A stretch of 64,000 nucleotides of DNA from Halarcobacter sp. (GTDB lineage: Bacteria > Campylobacterota > Campylobacteria > Campylobacterales > Arcobacteraceae), in assembly GCF_963676935.1 (NCBI RefSeq), contig NZ_OY781470.1, positions 2,762,680 to 2,826,679 of the forward strand, in the 5' to 3' direction. A program made the position numbers and the translations under genes. This document shows, in pieces, positions 8,101-18,411 of the stretch. Below the pieces are notes generated by a model that was not told the origin of the DNA, did no database searches, and was given only the letters and a program-made list of their open reading frames with translations. The first letter of the stretch is position 1. Every line of letters begins with the position of its first letter.

Positions 8101-10674
8101 TTAAAGTGGTAAATATATTGTAAATAAAACACCCTCTTTGATATTCTTTACAGATATTTTTCCATTCATATTTTTTTCTATAATAGTTTTCGCCATATAT
8201 AAACCTATGCCTGTACCTTGGTTTTCAAATTTAGTTGTGAAGTATGGTTCAAATATTCTATCAATAATATTTGAAGGTATCTCTCCACAATTATTTGAAA
8301 GAGTTATCTCTACACTATCATCTTTTCTTTTTATAGTTATATTAATAACTGGATCAAATTCAATCTCTTCTTTTTTTACTTTTGCAGCATCATTTGCATT
8401 ATTTAAAATATTTAAGATTACTTGTTCAAATTCATTTTTATAATTAAATATATTTACACTATCCCCATCAATTTTTAATAAAACCTTATATTTTTCTAAT
8501 TGAGTTTCAACTATATTAGAGCACTCTATAAGTGCTTCTTTTATATCAAACTCTATTTTATCTTTATTTGGTTGGTAAAAGTTTCTAAAGTCATCAATAG
8601 TTTGAGACATATAATCAATTTGAACTTTTGAATCTTTTATAATATCATTTACCTCTTCTTTTGAAAGAGTGCCATAACTATCTCTAATAAAATGGATAAG
8701 AAGGTTAATATTATTTAGTGGTTGTCTCCATTGATGAGCAATATTTCCTAACATTTCACCCATTGCAGCAAGCTTACTTTGTTGAACAAGAATTCTATCT
8801 TTTTCAATATTTTTAGCTACCTCTTCATTAATCTTTTGTTTTAATTCCTCTTCAGTTAACTTCATCTCAGTTATATCATTTACATATCCATACAAATGAG
8901 TTATATTTCCAAAATCATCTTTTAAGAAAATTGTTCTATTAAACACCCATCTTATTTCGCCATCTTTATCTTTAACCCTATGAAATTTAGTAAAAGATTT
9001 ATCATCATTTTTCATGGCAGTATTTAAATCTTTAACTAAATCTTTTACATCTTCTTCATAAACAAAATCAAAATATTTTACTCTTTTACTTTCAAAATCC
9101 TCTACAATATACCCATAAGAACTAATCGATTTAGACAAATACTCAACTGTAAGATTTTCATCGTTTTTCCACTTAAAAATAACTATTCTTCCATATTCAA
9201 CAAGTAAATCAACATATTGTAACTCTTTTGTAAGTTTTTTTCTTTGTTCTATATCCATTGACATCATAAGCATTCTTTTATGATGATTATCATCAAAGGC
9301 TTTCCCCCTTACAAAAATCCATTTAAATTTATTTGATTTGTCTTTAATTCTATACTCACAAATAAAATGTTCACTCTTTCCTTGTAAATGGGTTTCAAAT
9401 TTTTGTCTAACAATAGAAACATCATCTTTATGTATTAAATCAAACCACTCATTTAATGTATTAATGTCTCCATCTTCATAACCAAACATATCTAACCATT
9501 TTTTTGAAAAATAGATATGCTTAGTCTTTAAATCAATATCCCACAAACCATCATTTGAAGCGATAATTGCAAGTTCATATCTTTCTTTCCATTTTTTATA
9601 CATAATATTTCGTGTTTCTAGTCTTTTATTGTACCTATGAAAAATTTTATTTATAAATTTTGCAAATAAAGATGAAGCAACTATTAGAAATAAAGAGATT
9701 AAACCAATTACTGCAATAGATACTGATAACTTTGAGTTATAGTCGAATTTAATTTGTGATACTTTAGCTGGTAAAAAATTGCTTTTTATCGAAACAAGAT
9801 AATTATATTTTCTAAAATCATATGTATCAACAGAAGAACTATCCTGAACATCTTTATTGTATTTTTCTAAAATTTTATTTGAACTATTTAAAGTATCGTT
9901 TTTTAAAATATAATCTATATTAAGTTTTTTACCCTTGTTATAATAATTAAAAACATATCCTGAACTATAATCATAAAACCAAAAATAACTATCATTGTAA
10001 TACTTACTTTTTTGAACAATAGAGTTTTCAATAACCTTTCTTGTAGTCTCTTTCATATCATCAATTTTTGAAAAAGCACCTAAATAAAGATTTTTTTTAT
10101 CTAAAAGTTTAAAATAGCTTAATCTAATTTTTCTTTTCTCTTTATCTATCCAGTAAAAAAGGTTATCAACCCCAATATAAGATATATTTCTTAACATATG
10201 GTGTCTAAAGTTACTGATTTCTAGACTTGAACCAGTAAGGGTTTTAAGATAGTCAATAATATCTTGTCCATACAAAATATCATCAGAATCTTTTTTAAAT
10301 AAAACAAATTCAAAATCTGTATTATTTTCTATCTCTTTTATCTTTTCTCTTATTTTATCTATTTTAATATCTTCTTTTACATAGTTTATAAAACCATAAA
10401 GAGAGATTACCGCTTCTCTTAAAGCAATCTCTTCACTGTCAAAAGAAGCACTTGCATTAAACTTTATATCATCAATAAATTGAGTTAAAATTTTATCTTT
10501 TTGAAAGGTATCTTCTTGCTTTACCAAGGATATTTCATTGTTCTTTTTAAATTCTAAAACAAAGGTAGTAACAATTATAGAAACTATTGCACTTATAAAT
10601 ACAAATATTAAAGGTGTAAATACTAAATGTTTTTTTATATCGGAAAGGTTATAAAACTTTCTTTTTTTAAACAT
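8101..10674 (-). CDS. Sensor histidine kinase with periplasmic Cache-like and two PAS domains
   Basis: This 857-residue kinase has TM1 at about 17-40, a periplasmic region of about 280 residues resembling a Cache sensor (DSYFWFYDYSSGYVFNYY near 230), and TM2 at about 318-340. Two PAS domains with PAC tails follow (about 365-485 and 495-610), then a HisKA domain with GNIAHQWRQPLN (His about 647), an N box (NILNNANDAA, about 755-764) and a G box (GTGIGLYMAK). The HQWRQPLN H-box is common in large Campylobacterota kinases. Its likely partner is the downstream response regulator. The neighbouring TAXI protein could present its ligand, but nothing proves it. Confidence 0.9.
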   Translation of the reverse strand: MFKKRKFYNLSDIKKHLVFTPLIFVFISAIVSIIVTTFVLEFKKNNEISLVKQEDTFQKDKILTQFIDDIKFNASASFDSEEIALREAVISLYGFINYVKEDIKIDKIREKIKEIENNTDFEFVLFKKDSDDILYGQDIIDYLKTLTGSSLEISNFRHHMLRNISYIGVDNLFYWIDKEKRKIRLSYFKLLDKKNLYLGAFSKIDDMKETTRKVIENSIVQKSKYYNDSYFWFYDYSSGYVFNYYNKGKKLNIDYILKNDTLNSSNKILEKYNKDVQDSSSVDTYDFRKYNYLVSIKSNFLPAKVSQIKFDYNSKLSVSIAVIGLISLFLIVASSLFAKFINKIFHRYNKRLETRNIMYKKWKERYELAIIASNDGLWDIDLKTKHIYFSKKWLDMFGYEDGDINTLNEWFDLIHKDDVSIVRQKFETHLQGKSEHFICEYRIKDKSNKFKWIFVRGKAFDDNHHKRMLMMSMDIEQRKKLTKELQYVDLLVEYGRIVIFKWKNDENLTVEYLSKSISSYGYIVEDFESKRVKYFDFVYEEDVKDLVKDLNTAMKNDDKSFTKFHRVKDKDGEIRWVFNRTIFLKDDFGNITHLYGYVNDITEMKLTEEELKQKINEEVAKNIEKDRILVQQSKLAAMGEMLGNIAHQWRQPLNNINLLIHFIRDSYGTLSKEEVNDIIKDSKVQIDYMSQTIDDFRNFYQPNKDKIEFDIKEALIECSNIVETQLEKYKVLLKIDGDSVNIFNYKNEFEQVILNILNNANDAAKVKKEEIEFDPVINITIKRKDDSVEITLSNNCGEIPSNIIDRIFEPYFTTKFENQGTGIGLYMAKTIIEKNMNGKISVKNIKEGVLFTIYLPL

Positions 10675-11396
10675 TAATAAAAAACCTTAGCCAAATACAG
10701 ACCATAAGGCGATGCAGGTATTCTATGAATAAATTTTTTTCTACTTAATTGAAGTTTTAAATCTTCAATTGATAATTTTCCTTCGCCTATTTTTATTAAT
10801 ACAGCAACCATTAGTCTTATTTGTGAACGCAAATATGAATTTGCAGTAAATTTAAAAACATAAATACCTTTATATTTATAAAACTTCGCATCAAAAACTT
10901 CTCTAACTGTATTATCCTTATCACTACCTTTTTTATGAAAATACTCGAAATCATGAACTCCAATAAAACATTTTATGGCTTCTTTAATTTTATCTTCATC
11001 AAACTCTTTTGTATGTGAAATATATTTTGAATTAAATACAGTAGGTTCTTTTTTTGAAAGTAAATATCTATAAACTCTTTTTTTAGCATGAAACCTTGAA
11101 TGAAATTCATCATTTACAAATTTAATACTATTTATTTTTATAGATAAAGGTAGATGCCGATTTAAAACATCTTTCAGTTTTTCCAAATCCTTCCAGTAAG
11201 CAGGAAGTATACAATTAAACACTTGTCCTGAAGCATGAACATTTTTATCGGTTCTACCACTTAAAATGATTTTTGTATCTATATTTAATGATTTAAAAGT
11301 TTCCTGAATACTATCCTCTACACTTGAGCCATCAGGCTGTGTTTGACTCCCCTTAAAATAAGTTCCATCATAAGATATTGTAAATTTCGCATTCAT
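10674..11396 (-). CDS. truA: tRNA pseudouridine(38-40) synthase TruA
   Basis: This is a 240-residue TruA with ISYDGTYFKGSQ at the N-terminus and the catalytic motif SGRTDKNVHASGQV (nucleophile Asp about 50). It also has FHSRFHAKKRVYRYLL and the C-terminal ASPYGLYLAKVFY. It makes pseudouridine at positions 38-40 of the tRNA anticodon arm. Its stop overlaps the histidine kinase start by one base, and it follows the LptF/G-type gene after one base, so it sits in a compact minus-strand run. Confidence 0.95.
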   Translation of the reverse strand: MNAKFTISYDGTYFKGSQTQPDGSSVEDSIQETFKSLNIDTKIILSGRTDKNVHASGQVFNCILPAYWKDLEKLKDVLNRHLPLSIKINSIKFVNDEFHSRFHAKKRVYRYLLSKKEPTVFNSKYISHTKEFDEDKIKEAIKCFIGVHDFEYFHKKGSDKDNTVREVFDAKFYKYKGIYVFKFTANSYLRSQIRLMVAVLIKIGEGKLSIEDLKLQLSRKKFIHRIPASPYGLYLAKVFY

Positions 11397-11397
11397 T

Positions 11398-12420
11398 TTA
11401 ATACTGCTTTTTTACACTCTTAGTATATAAGTAATAAGTCCAAGCCACCCAGACAATAGGTATAATATAAATAGAATGTAGATATAATTCTTTACTTAGA
11501 AAACTGATTAAAGAATAATAGATTACTATATAAAAAGCACACCATTGTACAACTCTACTCTTCTCGTATCTAGGGTTATAATACCCATATGTAACAGTTA
11601 AAAAAAGTGATAATAAAGGGAATAATGATAAAAGAATATAATATGCAAACTCGTCAGTTACTATATTTGTTTTAGTTAAATAAAACTTCCAAAAAGAGTA
11701 TGAATCTGTAAATTGATATAAGGCTTCGTCATTCTTTATATTATTGAAAATAGTCATTGTTGAATAATCTATTTGATTAAACTCTTCATCTTTTATATTA
11801 AAAGATTTTCCATCAAAAAGTTTAAAACTAAGCTCTCCATCTTTATTATCTAAAACTGCTTTATCAGCAATAATAAATTGATCTTCATTATCTTGAGTTT
11901 GAAATAGTTTAACTTTATTATAAATCTTATCATCTCTTTCATTTATAAAGATAAGCCATTCTCCAAAGTTTTGACCAAATTCAGAGGCTTTAATATTAAA
12001 ATTTGCTTCACTTTTTTTCTTTTCCATAAAAGTTTCATTTTCAAATTGCGCTTTAGGAATAAGACCTAAAGATACAATAAGTAAAGAGATTGAGACAAAT
12101 AAAGTCACAGGCAAAAACATCTTTAATATATTTATTGGATTTAAACCAAATGAAGTTACAACAATCAACTCGTACTCATTTGAAAGTTTTGATAAAGTGA
12201 TTGCAATAGATATAAAAAATGTTATTGGTAAAGTATAAAAAACAATTGTAGGAACAACATAACTATATAGTTTCAATAATTCAAAAAAATCCATAGTAAT
12301 AACAGAAGTTAATGAAGCAATCTTCACTAAAAAAATTATTGATGTGATAAAGTACAATCCAAAAAATATTGGGAAAAATGTATGTGCTAATTGACTAAAT
12401 AAATACTCTTTTAATTTCAA
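11398..12420 (-). CDS. LptF/LptG-family (YjgP/YjgQ) LPS export permease
   Basis: This 340-residue inner-membrane protein has transmembrane segments near 15-35, 52-75 and 95-117, a periplasmic beta-jellyroll part (about 130-240) and further helices at about 260-330, the LptF/G layout. LptFG with LptB2 extract LPS and hand it to LptC. The sequence does not decide between F and G. The start is TTG at 12420, since no early ATG exists and AAAGG precedes it. It overlaps the prepilin peptidase stop as TTGA. Confidence 0.88.
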   Translation of the reverse strand: MKLKEYLFSQLAHTFFPIFFGLYFITSIIFLVKIASLTSVITMDFFELLKLYSYVVPTIVFYTLPITFFISIAITLSKLSNEYELIVVTSFGLNPINILKMFLPVTLFVSISLLIVSLGLIPKAQFENETFMEKKKSEANFNIKASEFGQNFGEWLIFINERDDKIYNKVKLFQTQDNEDQFIIADKAVLDNKDGELSFKLFDGKSFNIKDEEFNQIDYSTMTIFNNIKNDEALYQFTDSYSFWKFYLTKTNIVTDEFAYYILLSLFPLLSLFLTVTYGYYNPRYEKSRVVQWCAFYIVIYYSLISFLSKELYLHSIYIIPIVWVAWTYYLYTKSVKKQY

Positions 12421-13178
12421 CTAAAAACCTTTGATAAATTTAAAAAATATTCAACAACTAAACCTAAAGCTAAATATGGGATATATGGCGTTTGAATATC
12501 TTTTTTCTTGTAACTAAAATAAAGTGATGGTATTATAGCAAAAAGTGAAGATAAAAAAATAGCCACTAAAGATGCTTTTAATCCAAGTATTATACCAATG
12601 GCAGCTAATATTGGAATATCGCCTTCCCCTAAAGCTTCCTGTGTTTTTAAAGAATCATCTTTTAAAACTCTAGCTTTTATATTTTGAATATAAAAACTTA
12701 TTAAAAAATTCAATAACACAAAAGCTCCTGAAATCATTAAGGCTGCTTTAAATGCATCTATTAAAGAAAGTGGTGTTACTAAAAACGAACTAACAAATGC
12801 TATTAATAACAAATAATCAGGTACTGCTTTATATTTAAAATCTATAAAAGATAGAACTATAAGGTTATAAAAAAATATTAATGCAAATAAAAGTTCAAAA
12901 GATATTGAAAGTTTTAAATATAAAAAAACAGTTATAATTGCTGATATTAACTCCACAATAATATATTGTTTTGAAATTTCATCTTTGCAATAAGCACACT
13001 TCCCTTTTAATAAAAAATAGGAAATTATAGGGATATTATGATACCAGTATATCAAATGATTACAACTTGGGCATTGACTTCTTGGCAATACTATTGATTT
13101 TCCTAAAGGTAGTCGTAGAATTAAAACATTTAAAAATGATCCCATTAAGCATCCAAAAATAAAACTAAATACCTCCAA
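12417..13178 (-). CDS. Type IV prepilin peptidase (A24 family)
   Basis: This 253-residue integral membrane protein has GSFLNVLILRLP at the N-terminus, then the methylase-type zinc motif with two CxxC pairs (CPSCNH and CAYCKD). The two A24 aspartates appear in DFKYKAVPD and the GEGD motif GEGDIPILAAIG. It cleaves, and probably N-methylates, type IV pilin or type II pseudopilin leaders at the membrane. The likely start is TTG at 13178, inside the end of uppS (14-base overlap). No pilin gene is in the window. Confidence 0.92.
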   Translation of the reverse strand: MEVFSFIFGCLMGSFLNVLILRLPLGKSIVLPRSQCPSCNHLIYWYHNIPIISYFLLKGKCAYCKDEISKQYIIVELISAIITVFLYLKLSISFELLFALIFFYNLIVLSFIDFKYKAVPDYLLLIAFVSSFLVTPLSLIDAFKAALMISGAFVLLNFLISFYIQNIKARVLKDDSLKTQEALGEGDIPILAAIGIILGLKASLVAIFLSSLFAIIPSLYFSYKKKDIQTPYIPYLALGLVVEYFLNLSKVFS

Positions 13179-13851
13179 ATCTTCGCTCTCTTTGATTAAA
13201 ATCGCTAATTAAATCATCTAAATCATTTGTTGAAAACTCTGGCCAGTAGGTGTTTGTGAAAAATAGTTCTGCATAGGCATTTTGCCACAATAGATAATTG
13301 GATAAACGTACTTCACCACTAGTTCTAATTAACATATCTACATTTGGAATTCCAGCTGTATCAAGACATGATTCAAAATTTTCTTTTGTAATTTCAAGTT
13401 TTTTTTCGTTTAGTTTTTTTATTGCTCTTAAGATTTCATCTTGAGAACCATAATTCAAAGCTAGAACTTGCGTAAGATTTTTACCATTTTTAGTTTTTTC
13501 TTCAACATCTAAAATAGTTTTTTGTAAAGATTTAGAAAACTTTGAGATATCTCCTATTGATTTAAATTTAATCCCATTTTCCAAATAAGTTGAAAGTTCA
13601 CTTTTTAAATATTTATCTAAAAGCTTCATCAGATATTCAACTTCAAGTTTGGGTCTACTCCAATTTTCTGTAGAAAAAGCATATAATGTTAAATACTTAA
13701 TCCCCAATTTAGCACAATATTTTGTTATCTCCCTTACAGTTTTTGCACCCTCTTCATGTCCTGCAGTTCTTTTTAAACCTCGCTCCTTTGCCCATCTTCC
13801 ATTTCCATCCATTATAATGGCAATATGCTCTGGATTTCTTTTTTCAGTCAT
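13165..13851 (-). CDS. uppS: Undecaprenyl diphosphate synthase (cis-prenyltransferase)
   Basis: This is a 228-residue UppS with the family signature HIAIIMDGNGRWAKERGL (catalytic Asp about 15) and GAKTVREITKYC. It also has the C-terminal DMLIRTSGEVRLSNYLLWQ and the ER-rich tail FNQRERRFGGI. It adds isopentenyl units to farnesyl-PP to build the lipid carrier for peptidoglycan and surface sugars. It overlaps coaBC by eight bases. Confidence 0.96.
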   Translation of the reverse strand: MTEKRNPEHIAIIMDGNGRWAKERGLKRTAGHEEGAKTVREITKYCAKLGIKYLTLYAFSTENWSRPKLEVEYLMKLLDKYLKSELSTYLENGIKFKSIGDISKFSKSLQKTILDVEEKTKNGKNLTQVLALNYGSQDEILRAIKKLNEKKLEITKENFESCLDTAGIPNVDMLIRTSGEVRLSNYLLWQNAYAELFFTNTYWPEFSTNDLDDLISDFNQRERRFGGI

Positions 13852-15115
13852 CTAAATTAAACTCTTTTTGCAATTTTTCTAATATATCAAGAGAAAGATT
13901 AAGTTTTTCACCCTTTAAACTATAGGCATTATTTTCCAAAATAAGTTCTATCTCATTTGTGTTTGAACCAAAAGATGAAGAATCGTTTAAAATATTTAAA
14001 CAAACTGCATCTATATTTTTTTTCTCAATCATATTTTTTGCATTATCGAAAGCTACAGTATCATCCATTTCTGCTTTAAAACCTACTGTAAAAATTCCAT
14101 CCTTTGGTAAAGATGCTAAGATATCCATATTTTGAACTAAATCAAGATTCCACGAAGAGCCTAAAACCTCTTTTTTTAACTTACCATCTTGGGGAAAATT
14201 TGGAATATAATCACTGATTGCAGCAACCATAAATAAAAATGGTTTTTTTTCAATTAATGTTTGTTTTGAATTATCCATTAAAGTGGTTTTACTTAATTTA
14301 CCCTTCTTCGCAACCCTTAATGAATCAACTAGATACTCATACATTTGTGCCGATGATTCTACAGGGATAATATGAATATCTTTTGGTAAATTATAATATC
14401 CTCTAGTACTTACTAGACAAACATCCGCTCCTTTTAGAAAAAGAGCCAAAGCTAAAGATGAAGCCATTTTCCCTGATGAAAAATTAGATATATATCGTAT
14501 ATCATCTATCTTTTCAATTGTTCCTCCACCACTTAAAACAACTTTTCTATCAATCCAATAATTATCTTTTAGAAGTTCTCTTGCTGTTGCATAAAATATT
14601 TCTGAAGGTTCTGCCATAGCGCCATCACCCACATCTTTACACGCTAACTCTTTTACCTGAGAAGAAACAACTTCATAATTACATAATTTTAATAATTTTA
14701 AATTTGCTTGAGTGATTGGATTTTTTAACATATTTGTATTAGCTGCTGGGGCTAATAATTTAACTCTAGGGTAAGCTAAAGCTGTTTGAGTTAATAGATT
14801 ATCTGATATTCCATTTGCAAGTTTATTTATTGTATTCGCAGTTGCAGGAGCTATAACAAAAACATCTGCCCACTTTCCAATATCAATATGATTATATTCT
14901 TGATTTTTTTCCCAACTCTCTGTAGTTTCACATAATACTTTATTTTGAGAAATTGCTTCAAAAGTTAAAGGAGTAATAAATTTTTGAGAAGCTTCTGTCA
15001 TTATTACTTTAACATTTGCTCCTGCTTTTATATAAAGTCTTATTAACTCTAAACTTTTATATATAGCAATAGAACTTGTAACTGCTAAAAGAATATTTTT
15101 ATCTTTTAAAAGCAT
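13844..15115 (-). CDS. coaBC: Bifunctional phosphopantothenoylcysteine decarboxylase / synthetase
   Basis: This 423-residue protein carries an N-terminal flavoprotein decarboxylase (CoaC; His in YNHIDIGKWAD, APAANTNM, Cys-loop LACKDVGDGAMAEP) and a C-terminal CoaB ligase (LSGGGTIEKIDDIRYISNFSSG, then FMVAAISDYIPN). It converts 4'-phosphopantothenate plus Cys to 4'-phosphopantetheine for CoA. The Cys loop has Lys where Gly is common after the catalytic Cys. Its start overlaps the glmU stop by one base. Confidence 0.95.
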   Translation of the reverse strand: MLLKDKNILLAVTSSIAIYKSLELIRLYIKAGANVKVIMTEASQKFITPLTFEAISQNKVLCETTESWEKNQEYNHIDIGKWADVFVIAPATANTINKLANGISDNLLTQTALAYPRVKLLAPAANTNMLKNPITQANLKLLKLCNYEVVSSQVKELACKDVGDGAMAEPSEIFYATARELLKDNYWIDRKVVLSGGGTIEKIDDIRYISNFSSGKMASSLALALFLKGADVCLVSTRGYYNLPKDIHIIPVESSAQMYEYLVDSLRVAKKGKLSKTTLMDNSKQTLIEKKPFLFMVAAISDYIPNFPQDGKLKKEVLGSSWNLDLVQNMDILASLPKDGIFTVGFKAEMDDTVAFDNAKNMIEKKNIDAVCLNILNDSSSFGSNTNEIELILENNAYSLKGEKLNLSLDILEKLQKEFNLDD

Positions 15116-16413
15116 TATCTTTTTCCAAAAAATTTATAATAAAAATTTTTTATTAACTTAATAGGTGCTCTGTTTATAGCTAAACTTCCTTTTGAAATAT
15201 TTTTTGTAGCACAAGTTCCTGCTGCAAGTATAACATCATCTTCAATTGTTATTGGAGCTACTAATTGACAATCGGAACCTATAAATACATTTTTACCAAT
15301 TATTGTTTTATGTTTATTTATACCATCATAATTACAAGTAATACAACCAGCACCTACATTTGTACCCTCATCAATTTCACAATCTCCAAGATAAGAAAGA
15401 TGTCCCGCTTTTACCCCTGTTAATATGGCTTTTTTTGTTTCGACAAAGTTTCCTAAATGTGTATTTTTTAATCTACTTCCAGGTCTAACTCTAGCCATTG
15501 GTCCAATGTCAGAATCTTCAAGAGTTGAGTTTTCTACAATAGAGTTTGTTTTTATATGAGAGTTTATAATCACTGCATTATCCAATAGTGAAACCCCATT
15601 TTCAATGATAGATTCCCCTTTTATTGAAACACCCTCTTCTATATAAATTGTTTCAGGCATTCTCATAATAACACCCTCTTTTAAAAACTGTTGTTTTATT
15701 CTTTTTTGATGGATAACTTCTGCATCTGCTAATTCAATTTTTGAATTAACCCCTTTAAAGTTTTCCTCATTTACAACTATTGGCTTTAAAACTTTTCCTT
15801 GTTCTATTGCCATCTCTATTAAGTCTGTAATATAATATTCTTTTTGGGCATTGTTATTTGAAAGTTTTGGAAGGTTTTCTAAAAGATATTTTGTTTCAAA
15901 TTGATATATCCCTGCATTTGCAGTATTAATTTTCAATTCCTCTTCAGTTGCATCTTTTTGCTCAACAATTCTTTTGACATTACCATTTTCTATTACAACT
16001 CTACCGTAACCATCTGCACTTTTTAATTCTAGTACAGACATTACTATTGTTGCATCTAAGTCAAATTTTTCTAATTCTGAAGATTGAATTAAAGGCATAT
16101 CTGCATTTAATACTAATGTTTTATCATATTTTGGAGTAATTCCCATTACTGCACCACCAGTTCCAGGATACTTTTCATGGTCTTGAATTACAAAATTTAT
16201 TTTTATCTCTTTAAAAAGTTTTTCAATCTCTTCTTTTACTTTTTGAGCTTGATGGTATAAAACCACTGTAATATCATCACTAAGTTTTAATGACTCTTTT
16301 ATAGAAAAATATAACATTGGCTTCCCTGAAATCTTATGTAACACCTTTGGTGTTGTTGATTTCATTCTAGTTCCTGCACCTGCTGCTAAAATAATAATTG
16401 ATTTGTTTAACAT
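15115..16413 (-). CDS. glmU: Bifunctional GlmU (GlcNAc-1-P uridylyltransferase / GlcN-1-P acetyltransferase)
   Basis: This is a 432-residue GlmU. The N-terminal uridylyltransferase has [19 protein letters not shown] and the C-terminal left-handed beta helix has [37 protein letters not shown] and CNYDG. It makes UDP-GlcNAc in the cytoplasm, the precursor of peptidoglycan, lipid A and, here, of the pseudaminic-acid pathway starting at PseB. Confidence 0.96.
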   Translation of the reverse strand: MLNKSIIILAAGAGTRMKSTTPKVLHKISGKPMLYFSIKESLKLSDDITVVLYHQAQKVKEEIEKLFKEIKINFVIQDHEKYPGTGGAVMGITPKYDKTLVLNADMPLIQSSELEKFDLDATIVMSVLELKSADGYGRVVIENGNVKRIVEQKDATEEELKINTANAGIYQFETKYLLENLPKLSNNNAQKEYYITDLIEMAIEQGKVLKPIVVNEENFKGVNSKIELADAEVIHQKRIKQQFLKEGVIMRMPETIYIEEGVSIKGESIIENGVSLLDNAVIINSHIKTNSIVENSTLEDSDIGPMARVRPGSRLKNTHLGNFVETKKAILTGVKAGHLSYLGDCEIDEGTNVGAGCITCNYDGINKHKTIIGKNVFIGSDCQLVAPITIEDDVILAAGTCATKNISKGSLAINRAPIKLIKNFYYKFFGKR

Positions 16414-16419
16414 ATAAAT

Positions 16420-18360
16420 TTAATTCTCCAATGCTTCATTTATCTCTTTTTTAAGGTTTTCAATCACCTCTTCTATTGCTCTTCGCATCTTTTCATCTGT
16501 AATGTTTGCATGTAATAGTTTTTCTAAATTTCCTTCTCTTTCTTTAAAGAATTTTGCTACAGATTTACTCTTTTTTCTATGGTTATACATTAATACACCT
16601 GAAAGAATTAAAACCACTACTAATTTTGTATGACCTAAAATAGCAGCATAATTTAAAATACTAAATCCTGCATAATCTGGTTCATTTATATCTGCACCAG
16701 CTGATATCAATAATCTGGCAATTTTATAATTGCCTTTCCATTGAGTGTGGTGAAGTGCCGTTCTTCCTTGTTTGTCTTTTATATTTAAATCAACTTTTTT
16801 TGTTAAAAGTTTTTCTACTACTTCAATATTATTTGCTAAAACAGCTTTATGGATAACTGTTCTACCATCATTATCAATTGTATTTACATCAACTCTATAT
16901 TTAAGAATAAATACTAATCTCTCTAAAAAGTTATCTTTTTCTTTTTGATTAGTTATTTCTAATCCTTTATCCACCATATAAGATAAGGGAGTATTGTTAT
17001 TGTTGTCAATAATATTTAAATCTGCACCCGCATTTACAAGTACTTTAATTAGTTCTAAATTGTTCTCAACAACAACATCAAATATTATAGTTTTGCCATC
17101 AGTTCTTTGGTCGTTGATTCGAGGCTTAAATAAAAGCATTTTTTTAAGCATTGGAATATAGTTTTCATATTCATTTATTTCAAAAAATCTTCTTGAACTT
17201 GGTTTTTTATTATTCATAGTGATTAGTACAGCTTCTGCTAAATCATCAATAACTGTTCTCTCACTATAATCTTTATGGTCTATATCTGCTCCGTGAGCAA
17301 TTAGATGATCAATCATAGCCATATTTTGTGCGCCTTTTAGAACTGCATCAAAAAGAACTGTTTTCCCCTCTTTATCTTGTGCATTAATATCTGCACCAGA
17401 AGCTATTAAAAAATCAATTGTGTCGTAGTTATCTCTCTCAACCTCTTTATAAAGTACTGTTTTGCCATTTTCATCAACCCTATCAATTGCTAAACCTAAA
17501 TCGATTAAAATACCTGTTAGTTTTAAGTAGTTTCTCTCTTCTCTAACCAACTTATATTTTCCATCAACTTTTGCATCTGGATCTTTTACTATTGATAATA
17601 TTTTTAAAATTTCATCTAATAAAGTTTTTTCTGCATAATCTTTTATATTTAACTTAACGCCTTTTTCAAGTAAAAGTTCAATAATACTTAGATTTTGTGC
17701 TCCTAAAACAACTGCATTAAATAAAACATTTTGTCTTTTTTTATCTAAAATATTTACATCAATACCATTTGAAATCAAAAATTTTGCTACATCTGGGTCT
17801 TCTTTTAATACAGCATAAAATAGTGCAGATTGTCCATTGTTATCAACTACATTAATATCATCGATATTATTGATTATCTCTTTTATTATTTCTAAATTTC
17901 CACCCTCAACAGCATCAAAAAGTACTGTTTTCCCATAATGGTCAGTAATTGTTAAATCGGGATTTTGAGTCATTAATATTTTGAAGACTTTTTCATTTTC
18001 TTCTAGAGCTGCATCATGCATAACTGTTCTACCTGATGAGTTTATATGATTTATTGAAGCCCCATTTTCCAATAAAAACCTAATCATCATTCCATCAATT
18101 TTATCAACGGCTTCTGTTAAAACAGTCTTTCCATAATTATCTTCTGCATTTACATCAATACCATTTTTAATGAGCATTTTAATAGATTCTATTCTTCTTT
18201 TTGCAGCTAAATCAAATAAAAGAGTTCTACCTTTTGCATCTCTTCTATTTATATTTACTCCACTATCAATAAGAGCTTGTATCTTCTTTTCATCTATATA
18301 ATTTTTCAATAGCTCTTTTTGAAGCGCTTCAGCTCCATCACTTTTGAATATACCTAACAT
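16420..18360 (-). CDS. Large ankyrin-repeat protein
   Basis: This 646-residue protein is made almost entirely of ankyrin repeats, about 14-15, recognisable by recurrent G-T-x-LxxAxxxxxxxxxxxLLxxGADxNxxD units (GKTVLFDAV, GADINAQDKEGKTV, GRTALHHTQWKGNY). A hydrophobic stretch near 575-590 may just be the last helices. A basic, charged tail follows. No signal peptide is seen, so a cytoplasmic protein-binding scaffold is likely. The start is ATG at 18360, with a GGGG-type ribosome site. Repeats favour the motif KTVLFDAV, suggesting internal duplication. Confidence 0.85.
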   Translation of the reverse strand: MLGIFKSDGAEALQKELLKNYIDEKKIQALIDSGVNINRRDAKGRTLLFDLAAKRRIESIKMLIKNGIDVNAEDNYGKTVLTEAVDKIDGMMIRFLLENGASINHINSSGRTVMHDAALEENEKVFKILMTQNPDLTITDHYGKTVLFDAVEGGNLEIIKEIINNIDDINVVDNNGQSALFYAVLKEDPDVAKFLISNGIDVNILDKKRQNVLFNAVVLGAQNLSIIELLLEKGVKLNIKDYAEKTLLDEILKILSIVKDPDAKVDGKYKLVREERNYLKLTGILIDLGLAIDRVDENGKTVLYKEVERDNYDTIDFLIASGADINAQDKEGKTVLFDAVLKGAQNMAMIDHLIAHGADIDHKDYSERTVIDDLAEAVLITMNNKKPSSRRFFEINEYENYIPMLKKMLLFKPRINDQRTDGKTIIFDVVVENNLELIKVLVNAGADLNIIDNNNNTPLSYMVDKGLEITNQKEKDNFLERLVFILKYRVDVNTIDNDGRTVIHKAVLANNIEVVEKLLTKKVDLNIKDKQGRTALHHTQWKGNYKIARLLISAGADINEPDYAGFSILNYAAILGHTKLVVVLILSGVLMYNHRKKSKSVAKFFKEREGNLEKLLHANITDEKMRRAIEEVIENLKKEINEALEN

Positions 18361-18411
18361 CAAAAACCCCTAAAACTAGTCAATTCTAAGATTATACCAA
18401 AAAAAAGTTAA

